From Membranipora membranacea (lineage: Eukaryota; Bryozoa; Gymnolaemata; Cheilostomatida; Membraniporidae), in contig OU612067.1 in the NCBI GenBank assembly GCA_914767715.1, forward strand, positions 23,534,162 through 23,598,161: a DNA stretch of 64,000 bases. Direction: 5' to 3'. Within the stretch, counting starts at the first letter, position 1. Every line of letters begins with the position of its first letter. Positions 49,101 to 61,100 of this stretch are shown here, piece after piece. A model generated the notes under the pieces. The model did not search any database. It had not been told where the DNA came from and saw nothing but the letters and a program-made list of their open reading frames with translations. The translations under genes were made by a program, and so were the position numbers.

Positions 49101-52100
49101 CATTCCGCTTGAGAAACAAGCCTACCTCTGCATGCATATCCTCCACGGTCAGTTCTTGTGAAGAAACATATTCCTTCACCATCAGTTGCTTGCCCTATTC
49201 CCCTAGAATGGCCCCAGAAGCTTCATTTTCTGAATCAACAGAACTTAGATAACATCAGTTATCTGACGACATTATTGCCATCGAAATATTTTGCCCAAAA
49301 CTAAGGATTGTAAATTTAAGAGCGTGTGTTGAATAATGTTAGACAAATTGATCGTGGCTAATAAACTAACTCTGGCTATGTGAATTGGGGCCTGTATCAT
49401 TCTATGGTCATGGATGTTTATACGATGAGCATATCACAGAGTAAGGATATATCCTTACTCTGTGAGCATATTTTGCAGTCATCGATGAGGTAATTTATTA
49501 TGAGCCGCAATAATGTTTGTTTTGACAGCAATGTGATATTTTATGTGGGGAGAGCCTTGTCAAAGATTATAAAACATTGGCCATGTAGACATAACCACAT
49601 CCACTAGGATACTGTGTGTAGTCGACAAAGATGTTGATGCGTGACCTATTTAGCTAAAGTTGTTGAGGAATTTCTATCAACACAGCGCACTAACAGCTCT
49701 GTGACGTCAAATATCACACCCTTTTCAGGGTTAATTTTATGCGAGTGTTTTTAGGAAGGCCTCTACTGCGATAGATATATAATGCACTTAGAGTGGACCA
49801 ATTTTTTAAAGAAGCATATCATTACGGAGCTGAAGGATCAGAGAATGATGTGATGCATAAGTAATATTGAGCCACCTAGTGGTTTAACCCTTTATTATCA
49901 TCCTGTTTACATTACAGCACCCAATTGTGGAGGAAACCTCAATTTGACGGATGGAATTCTCATCTCTCCAAACTATCCTAATCACTACAATCACAACGGT
50001 GACTGCGTGTGGGTTATCTCGATCCCTGTCAATGAGAGAATTGCTCTTAACTTCACTGACTTTGCTATGGAATCGTCCGCTACTCGTGCTTTTGATTATA
50101 TTGAGGTAAAAACACTGTCTATCCCACATTCATTCACCAAATTTAGTTTTAGGATATTTTGAGAGATTGACCAGTGTCGTGCGATGTTTACTAGTGTTCA
50201 TTAAAGAGAAAGTTTTCGATAGGATAAGCAAATATTTAGGTCCTCCCAAAACTAAACTGCCATGAGTTGTGATGAGCATTGAGTTTTCTAATCAGAGAAA
50301 TAATTTATTATGATCCAATGTATCTGTCAAAATAAATAGCTCTGTTAAAAAGTCTTGATCGATATGGCCTTTCTTTTCTTAGTCTTAATTTGCCAAATTG
50401 TCTGCTAGTTTGCAAAGCTCTGTTCCTTCTCTGAGCCCCAAACCTAGACCAAAGCCAAGATCAAGTAAGGCATGGTTCATAGTGCTATGTTTGTTTTCTA
50501 GGTACATGATGGTACTGATGATACATCGCCACAATTTGGTAAGTTCTGTGGAACCTCCTTCCCTGCAATGATCACCAGCACTGTACCAAACTTGTATGTC
50601 AGATTCCATTCAGACTCCAGTGTGAACAACCGAGGGTTTAGAGCTACCTGGACTGTTGGTGAGTAATTTCATTCAATAAACCGGCAAGAGGGAACCTCCC
50701 ACATAAAAACTCACCGCTGTTACGATTTTTGGGGCCTATTCATATAAAACTCAGCTGCAAGTGTTACAATTCTTCATGAATGTACAATCAGACAACGATG
50801 TACTGTGAATTCAAGTTGGTGGATTTTGTTCCATCTTTATTGTACAACTCAGTTCCTAAATATGTTTCCTGTTCTATGGATTTCTACGAATCTATATGAT
50901 CTATATGATTAAATCTTTGAATTCATGTTTGTCATACATTGCTTGGCCATTCACCCCAGAACTTAAAAGTGAATGGCAGTTTTTGTGTATATTCTTATGA
51001 TGTTAGATGGTACATTTGAAATACCGACAACAGTCATAAACAATCGCCACATCTGACTGACTTTTCTGAGAATCAACAACAATATAATAACACAAAGGCC
51101 CAATAGTTCCTAAATTTGTGGTTGGTTGTCAGGTCAGGAAGCTCTTTGGTTTGACTTGACATAATCTTAATCCACTACTAAATACCACAAGCTGTATTAA
51201 AATAATTTGTAAATAGAATATCCAAAGAATAGAAAACAAAATTTATACTTATAGCCTGATTGGCACTTTCATAACAACAACAGTTATCTTGAGCTCATCA
51301 CTATTTTTTTGATTTTTCCATTGTGCGGTGACAATGATGGATGAGATATGCAGTCTTTATCAGATGAATATGTGACTTGGTCCAGATTAACTGACAACAA
51401 CTAGTTTTTGAATCAGTCTCCAACAGTCAACAAAAATAATTAAATAAAGGGATATTTTTTATCATGGTTGATAACCTTTCTTGAATCATGGCTCAACAGT
51501 GTTTAATCATAATCTTTATCCTCCTTTATTTATGTCACTATTAAGATATTTTCTCTGTTGTCAGCATGCGGAGGAATATTTACAGATCCCACAGGGGTGA
51601 TAACTTCTCCCTACTGGCCTAGTCAGTATCCTCATTCTAAGACTTGTAACTACCTGCTGACCGCTGCCGAGTATCAGAATATACAAGTGACCTTCACACA
51701 GTTCAGTATTGAGAGCCACACCTCCTGCATATTTGATGGATTGTCGGTAAGTTAACGTTGCCTTCTGTTTGTCAATTTCTTTACAATCCTTTGCAAAACG
51801 TACATGGCTTGTCTTATGTAGCCAATGTGTTGGCGGCTCTGATTGGCTTTATCCCACCCAACAGCTAATCATCTCAGAGCATAGAAATAGAGCCAATAGA
51901 AACTTAGACCGCTCTTGGGAGTCCTCCCACTTTTCGCCAATCGCCTGTATATAAGAAATCAGTGGTAGGTTTTCTTTCGAGAATGAAATTAATGGACTAG
52001 CTGAAAAACTAACCCGCTATCCTTACTACTATCTTGGTGTAGCAGGAATCTTTTCTGGACATTGAAATTCATCAAGATAACAGGCTATCCCTACCACTGA

Positions 52101-55100
52101 TTGTGTTTAACCAGTAATAACAAAAACTACAATTACTTGTTAGGCATCTATGTATCGATGTCTATTTCTCAGAGCCAACAAATTGGCTAGTCTTATGCCG
52201 CATATACTTTTTGCACCCGCAAAATGCTGAAATAATCTAAGAAACTATGTTTATACCAAAAAAATATCAAAGCTTTCTGGTGCTGCCTGTTACAATAGCC
52301 TGAGAGAACTTCCCAATAAACACTTTTTTTTATGAATTTTGTAGGCATACAATGGTTCTAACTCAGAGGCACTGCTGATGAGACCCTAGATGTGTCATTA
52401 TCAGATCCCACCTCCACTGATCTCCACAACAAACAGCATGTTCCTGGTTTTCGCTACGGACGGCTCAGTGAGTGATTTGGGATGCCGAGCTGCTTATGAG
52501 TTCTGGAATAGGACAACTCCTGAGGAACCATCAGGTAAAGCTGTGAAATAGTAAATTATCCCACAATGCATTTGCGTGAAATTTCCTGTAAGATCGAGTA
52601 GATTTGAGCGTTAAGGAGTTTGACTTCAGTTGACTGATAATTCCTGGTTTCAGTTAGGTTGAAATGATTTCGGGTTTTCATTTACCTGGCAGAGTGTATT
52701 TTCTTCCCATTAAACTTCCAGGACCGCAATCCCACTGACATAATCTTTCTTTTAAAGATTCTCAATCACAAGAGTGAGGGATCGTGTTATTTCTCAATCA
52801 GTCCAGTCTTGTAAATAAATTGTGTGATCATTTTGCTTATTGTCTTATCCCTTGAAACCTTAAAACCCTTGTAACTGCCACTAAAATGAATCATTTAAAG
52901 TCATAAAACGTTGATTACATTACATTAATTTACCCTAACAGTATGCGGTGGTATCCTGTCTAACAGTACTGGTACAGTCAGAAGTCCAGGCTACCCGAGC
53001 TTCTATCCTCATGGTGTAGACTGTCTATGGGAGATCAGAGTACCAGCAGGCCTTCAGATTCGTCTCTCCTTTGACACGTTCAGTATAGAGCAGACAGAGG
53101 GCTGTAACTGGGATTATGTACAGGTCGCTGAGAACAGAACCAGTCTCAACAACACCAGGTAAGAATATCCCAATATACTATTGTCATTTAGTTTAACGTG
53201 TTAAGTAAACTGAGCGTACACAAAGAATGGGAATCTAGTTTTCTGTTTATTTATTGTTAAATTTATAAAAGGGTTTTAAAAGTGGGGGGGGGGGTGCTAT
53301 TTGTCGAATTTTTGCTTCAAAACCCATCTGCAGAGAGTCACTTGATGGGTTGTTCCTGCCCAGACACAGAAAAATCAATTCTTTATCAGTGTGTAGGGTT
53401 TAGGATATCGCTATCGAAGCCTCTTCTTCTTTTTACATCCATACTTAAGTAGTATGGGAAGAGTTCTTCATGTATGGTTCGTTGGATTTGCTTGTGTTTC
53501 CTGTAAATATAATTGAGACTATACATCTATTTTATAGCATTCAGATTAATTATGCCGTGTTTTATATTGTATTTTAAACCCAAATTTTACTCCGCCACAC
53601 AATAGAAATATAAATCAATATAATGTGGTAGCAGTTGCAGAAACACCATGCTCTTTTGGCATATCTACCTGTTAGGGGAAGGAGATATCTCACCCTCCTT
53701 GTTGCCAGCAATTGCTTAAGTATAATATGTTTATAGTAGTTGTTTTTGAGCAATGAGGGGACAACTTATAATTATATGACCATTCTTTTTACTACTTATA
53801 GAAAAAATAGATGCCTGATATTATGTAATCATCTTTGCTTCAAATATTTGAATTAGGATGAGATGAATATTTCCATGTCATTTCAAGCAGTCTTCTAGTG
53901 AGAAACTCAAATTGTTTGTACTATGTCTCAATCATTGTTTTGTTGCTTACAGGAATGGAGGTAACGAGTTGTCTCCCTTGATTGGAAAGTTCTGTGGAGC
54001 AAAAGTGGATTCACCAATCTTCTCTCACAGTAACAGGATGTGGATCAAGTTCAAATCAGACGTCTCCAGCGCTGCTCCGGGCTTCAGAGTCTGGTATGAG
54101 GATGCTGGTGAAGGTAACTTCAATATGTTGTCAATTTTTATGATATTTTCCACCTGAATTTTGAATCATTCAAAACTTGTTCAATATCAAATTGTTTACG
54201 ATTCCATATTCCTATGGCTATTATATATTCCACATTTCACTAACAGGTTGTGGCGCTGAGCTGTCTGGCCCAACTGGTAGATTTCTTGCAATCAACTCTA
54301 TGTTTCATTCAGATCGGACGCTTCCTTGGCTCAGAATGGCTTCAGGCTTGAGTATCTGACTATGGGTAAGTTTAAGAGTTCTACTGGTTTGCAATGCTAG
54401 CTCGCTTTTACTCGAAATGGCCATCATGATGGAACGCTCCTGACTGGTCAGATTATTTGACCTACAGGCATTGGACACACATTTTCTGAATTCTGAACTT
54501 GGAACTTAAAAATTATTGATATCCTATGCTAGCATCATTCTCCCATCACTAAAAGGAGTATCCTATGAACCAGTAGCCAACTATACCATCTTTATCCATA
54601 TGAACAAATAACCAAATATACTATCTCTGTCAGTGTCTGTATGGGCCTGTACAGAGATACCTTATAAAACATGTGAATATTTCCCAACCACCTATTTGTT
54701 TGCTACTACTAGAAAATCTAGGTGGATCTAATGATACAAACTCAAGTAATATTGGTAAGATTGTGTGAAAGCTTATCACCGATGTATTTTTAACAAGTCT
54801 TAACAAGTCACTATCATTGTTTGTGTAGATTCAAATGCCCACTCATGCTAAAAATCTGTATATATATTTTGTCTAATAGCACCATGTCGCGACAGCCTTG
54901 TCCAATCGCCTATCATAAAAGCTTAACCTCTCTGTTCGAATGTCTGCAATATGCATGTTTGGTTACAAAGCAACATCACAATCTTACAGTTGTGTTTTTG
55001 TTAAAAGTTGCCAAGTTAATAAAAGGAAGACCCATGAAGAAACCCAAAATTCATTGTTGTCGATCGTTATAAGTGTATGCATTTGTTAATCTGGTTCAAG

Positions 55101-58100
55101 GGTTATAAGTATTTCATCTGTGTTTATGATTTTTCACAGTTTAATTCCTTGTTTTTCCTATTCGCTAGGTTGTGGTGGAGACTTTAATGCAGAAACAGGA
55201 CAATTCCCCAGTCCAGGATACCCTGGACCTTACCCACACCACAGAGAGTGTATTTGGAGAATCACAGTACCTATTGGAAGACGCATCCAGCTGGATATAA
55301 ACAATGTGAACCTCGAATATCACTCAAATTGTACCTATGACTTTATTGAGGTATAACAAACAGGTTCCGTTTTTGTTGGGAAACACAAACATAAGCTAGA
55401 AAACATTCCAGTTTTGCAGAGAAAAATGTTTAGAAAGTAATCTCATGATGAGAGCAGAGACACATAATATTTAAAACCCACAACAACACAAATAACTAGC
55501 CATTGAGATGTGATCTGCTCTTAATCATCGACCATCTGATCTTTTTTGTTGTGCCCCTCAATCAGCAACAAATCAATCTGCATTCTCTTTCCTGTAGGTT
55601 CTCGGTGGTCCCGATTCCAACTCCCCACCGCTTACTAAGATATATCAGGATAGAAACCAGTCGAGCTCAGTCAGCTCAACCGGTAACCAGATGTTTGTTA
55701 GATTTAAGACTGATAGTTCATCTTCAGGCCTCGGCTTTCTCTGCTAACTTCTCATCTGTTGATCAGGTGAGTATGAGAGTGCAAAGAAGAACAGGCGTGA
55801 GACTTCATAAACTATAAAGTTTAAGTTAAAGTAAATTATAATCCAATTTGCTGAAGTCATGTTGTTTGTACTAGAGCAACATAGCCAACAGATGATTGGC
55901 CAGGAACAAATTAAAGTATTGAAGAAAAAACAGATTTAAAAGTCGATATGACGATGAATGCACTTAAAATTGCTCATGAATGTAATTTAAATCTAAATCA
56001 TATTGTGAGCTTATGATTAAAAATATATCAATCTACATCATTGTTTGAGTGATTTGTGAGCAAGACCCCCCCCCCCCCCCTAACAGGTTTCAGCAATCAG
56101 ATAGTGAACTTGGCTGTTCATAGTTAAAATACCTCCCTGGCTAACAATTGTCTCTGTATCGATTCAGGCTGCGGAGGTGTGTTCACTACTCCTACTGGCA
56201 ACATACAGTCCCCCGGCTTCAATACCGGCTATCCACACAACACAAACTGTGAGTGGAGCATCACCGTGGCAGCGTTCCAGACAGTACAGATCACATTCAA
56301 GAACTTTGACCTTGAAGATCATGATGCCTGTATCTATGACTATGTAGCTGTAAGTACATGGAGTCATAGTAAATGCAGTTGAATGGTGTAATGGAGAATT
56401 GTAATGGACACTCAAACTTAGATTGCAAGTCAATTACATCATGCTTCAGTAATTTGTGTAGAGTAGAGCCACCATATTGCGATTCAGTGTTGTTCGTTAC
56501 ACCTAACCAAATCAGATTCTGTACAACTGCCAATTGACTTGACAATGACTTTCTGGTGAAATGCTAAACTTGCGAAACATAACAAAAGTCGTTTACTTGT
56601 AGATCTATGATGGATTGCTGACTACTTCACCACAACTAGATAAAATCTGCGGCCCTAATCTTACAAACCATACATTTACTAGTAGCGGTAATACGCTTAG
56701 ATTGAGAATGGTAGGTTATCCTGTCGGCCTGGAAGGCTCAAAACTTGCGGTGGGATATTAGTTAAGACTGAGAGCCAAGAATGTATTTGATTTCCATTTT
56801 AGGTTACCTTCTGGCTAACTTGAACAATTTGTTTTGTGTAGTAAGAGATCATGCTTATCACGAGAAATTTATCACTTTTGAAATGATTAGGTTGCTATTG
56901 TGTACGTACAAGACACTGCATTGTGTAGGGTAATATATGCATTGGTCATGGCAACCATCTGACTTGACTAAGATGGATGCCAAATACATGTTTGTAAGGA
57001 GTTGTCTCCACAACATCAAAGGGTACACAACTACAAAACAGTTTTATTCATTGGATTTACAGACAATGATTTAACAATTATTACAGAGAACTGACTCCTC
57101 CAGTAATGGGAGAGGATTTGATGCGTCTGCTTACTTGGTTGCGAAATATTGCATTGATGCCTTTATCACCAATTTGATCGAAATCTCAAATGGAGAGGCT
57201 AGAATAGTAACTTCAATAGTCATCCCTCTTCACGCGATGACTTGTAAAATCTGTCAAGCCATCATTTGGTTGTTGGCTGATAATAACTGCTGTTTATCCT
57301 GCATTTATCACGCTTATAATGATTTTAGTGGACAGAATCACGCTTCAGTTCAATGATATAGATATAGAGGAGTCCCAGTCATCACAAGGCTCGGGAGAAG
57401 GTCTCTGTATACACGATTCTATATGATTGACTGTGTATGATAAAGGATAATGGGCGAGATGACAATTTTGTCTGGTCCTCTCAGGCCAACTGTATTTTTT
57501 TTGGTTCTTATAATAATAGTGGAGTAATTGGGGACCTGCAGATCCCAGCATTGTAAACTGATGAGATGAATTAACACTGGTTCTTTGTTCTGTCTTCAGG
57601 TACTTCAAGGAGATAATGTGGACGCCCCCGAACACAGCAGATACTGTGGTGATGGTATACCCCAAGCTATAACATCAACTGGTTACGCTCTAACTTTGGT
57701 CTTCAGCTCAGATGCCTCTGTTCAACAAGGAGGGTTCTCTGCTTCTTATAGCAAATCAACTTGATGTAAGAGAATTTCTATGGTTTTGTTTGATTGTTGA
57801 CAAATTGAACATAAATTCATGACCCATTGGTCCTACTCCTCCTGGATTTACTCAAGTTTAAGACCAGTCCTGGAAATCGGCATGCAAGAGAGCTATTCAA
57901 GTGAACTGATTTATTTATGTACTACATTAAAACATCACCGATCATAACTTACTGGGGAGAAAAAAGAAAGATAAGTGAAACTAACCAACAGTGTCAGGCG
58001 ATACTCGGATGTGTGTTCTTCGTACTGGATTGCATGGTTTTATGTGATAAGGCTATATTATGGTTTCAATTATTTCTCTCTATTTTATAAGTCTGTGGAG

Positions 58101-61100
58101 GGAACTTTACAGCCACACATGGAGCATTCAGTACACCCAGCTATCCAGACCCGTATCCCAGAGATGCAGAGTGTATCTGGTATCTCAACGCTGCTCCTGG
58201 TAACCAAATCCAGCTTAGTTTCACGTAAGTAACAGGTGCAAAACATATTATTGAATCCTTCGAATTCATCATGCAAAGCAGCAGAGCAACTTATGGAGGA
58301 TGGGTATACCCTCATTTTGACCGGGTGTTCTTTCCATAAATTTAGTGGTAAATATGATTACAATACTGTCCATGGTTGTACCATTGCTTGGTCTTAGTAA
58401 CATTCTCTCTTTTGTATCTAATTATTGAAATATCATTTATCAGGGCGTTTGACATAGAAAACACAGACGGATGTAACAGGGATTATGTGGAGATCAGAGA
58501 TGGACGTGATCAATCAGTATCATTAGGCAGATACTGTGGCCAGTCTATACCAACAAACGTATCAGTGGCTCAGTCAATGTACGTCAGGTTCAGATCTGAC
58601 GCAGCAAATCAACTGTCAGGATTCACAGCCCAGTTTAGCACTTGTAAGTAGTCATTTAATTCACTCAAAGTTTGGAAGCAAGGTAGATTCGGCTAAAAAT
58701 CACTGTTTCGGTGTAGAAAGTTGTAGATAGACTCCTATTTATATACAAATCTCGGGTGAATGTCGGTTAATTCAGGAGCCTCATGTTATGCTCATGATAT
58801 TTCGGCTCTCCGGTTACTGGAGGTGATAAGCTTAATCTTAGGCTATGTATAAAGATCATTAAAACAATTATAAGACTAGCAAATCTCCTTGCAAAGATTG
58901 ACATACAGATTGTTTACTGTATTTTTCACCCTATTTACAGTGACAGGAGGTGACATGGTTGGTAATTCTGGCCAGCTTGCATCTCCACTCTATCCAAGAA
59001 ACTACCCACACAACGCTGATCATACCCGGAGTATTATCGTTGATCAGGGCAAGAAAGTCAGGATTCAGTTTGTTGAATTTGATATTGAAACAGGCTCTAC
59101 ATGCCAGTATGACTACCTTCAGGTAAAATTACTTAACGTTGTGTAAAATGATTGATTGAGTTAGTAGTATCTAGTAGTTTACTAATCAATTAGCCAATGA
59201 CTGATTTGAACTTAGTTGAGACTCTTTAAAAAAAGTTTTTGACTATAGTGCAAATTGCAATTTGAACTAGATATCTATCCTAACAGGTTAATATGAGTCC
59301 TTTCTCAATGTGATATACTTTTTTCTAGTTCCTGGATGGCCCAGCAGACAGTGGACCACTAGAGCTGATGAAGATTTGTGGTACAAACCCACCCCAGCCG
59401 TTCAGTAGCACAGGCAATGTGATGACAGTCGTCTTCCATACCGATGTATCTGCAGTAGGTAGAGGTTTCCTCTTCAACTGGACTGCTGTTGATCAAGTGG
59501 TCACAACTCCTGGAACAACCCTAGAACCAGGCACCACACCAGGTAAATATTTCCTGTTGTCATTGTTACTAATATTTATGTGGATTGACATCAATAAGTG
59601 TTCCAGGTGTAAATCTGTATCTACAGGGATAGAGGCCAGGTTTGATGACTGGAGTGTTTATTTAAATGAATTTAGGAACTACGCAATAAGATTCCGATAC
59701 AGTTTTGATCTCTTCTATCTTCTTGCAGCTGGATGTAACTTCGAGTTAGTTGCCACTGATTCTGCTCAGAACTTAACCTCACCCAACTGGCCTGAAAACT
59801 ATGATAATGGCATGGACTGTACATGGACTATCAGATCAACAGGAGGAGAAAAGATTGAGCTGACAATCGTATCACTAGATATCGAGGCTTCCGCAACATG
59901 CCTCTATGACGCCCTGCAGATTTACGATGGTATTGTGCTTAGACCATGTATTTTACACCAGAATCTCTTTGAGCGCAAAGCCAGTAAATACAGTTGTGTC
60001 CCTTATTGACTGAGTGGCACGCCAATTAACAAGATTCAAAGGAGTGCATACAATCAAGCATAAGCAACATAAGATATTGAGATAAACCTGAAATCGAATA
60101 TTCTACTGCAGTTGTTGACGGGACTAACATATTACCATGACCATATATCATGATTAAATTCATGTGCCATCTTGTGGTACAGGCTGCAGGCTTTGTTCAG
60201 TGTATTGGTTATAACTTCACCCTTCACCCTCTATTGATTTTAAATTACAGGAGAGAATGAACTATCTGGTAGGCTGTTGGATACTAAGTGTGGTAGAATC
60301 ACTACTGTACAGCCTGGAATTAAATCTAGCGGTGGAAGCATGAGACTGAGGTTCACATCTGATGTCAGCGTAACGCGAGCAGGATTCCAACTCCAATATA
60401 AGACCAGTACGTACAGTATAAATTAGTAATTCTAGGCTTTTTCAATTTTCTAGCCTCCGCCATACATACCCTCTTTTAGCTCATCGAAGTTGAATTGATG
60501 AAAATGGATTGCAAAAAGTTTGCAGCTTATATCATGTTGGCTTTATTGAAAGTCTTGCAAAACTTATTCTCCATTTGTATAAATTTTTTCATTATGTCTG
60601 TCAAACCCACTCTGTTTTGAAGTGCTGTCATGATTATATCAATCAGTCAACCAGTTTAACGGCTTTTTTTCCTGACCTATTGTGTTTTATTTATCCAGCT
60701 TGTGGAGGAATTTTGACAGAAGCTCAAGGTGTAATTCTCTCTCCTAATAATCCAAATGTCTACCCTGTAAATTCGAGCTGCCAGTGGATGATTCAAGTTC
60801 TTACAGGTAGAACTATAGATCTTACAGTTGAAAGTTTCAGTCTACCCAACTCAAATAACTGTACTGGAGACAGGCTCACGGTAAGTAAATAATAAAGTAA
60901 ATATAGTAACATAAATATGATGTGAATACCAACGGCATAGTTGATGACTGTAAATTGTTTTCAAATTCCCAAAGATTGCTCAATCTTTGCATTTAATAAT
61001 GTTTTACATACAACTAGCGATAGAAACCCAGGTTATCCCACAAGTCGACATACTGATCAGATTGCCACTGTGTTTTTTTGCTGCCCATGTTTGAAACCCA

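Noticed and set aside
48830-49252. Possible transposase inside the inverted-end element
   Set aside because: Only short, broken frames on both strands; no catalytic motif I can name.
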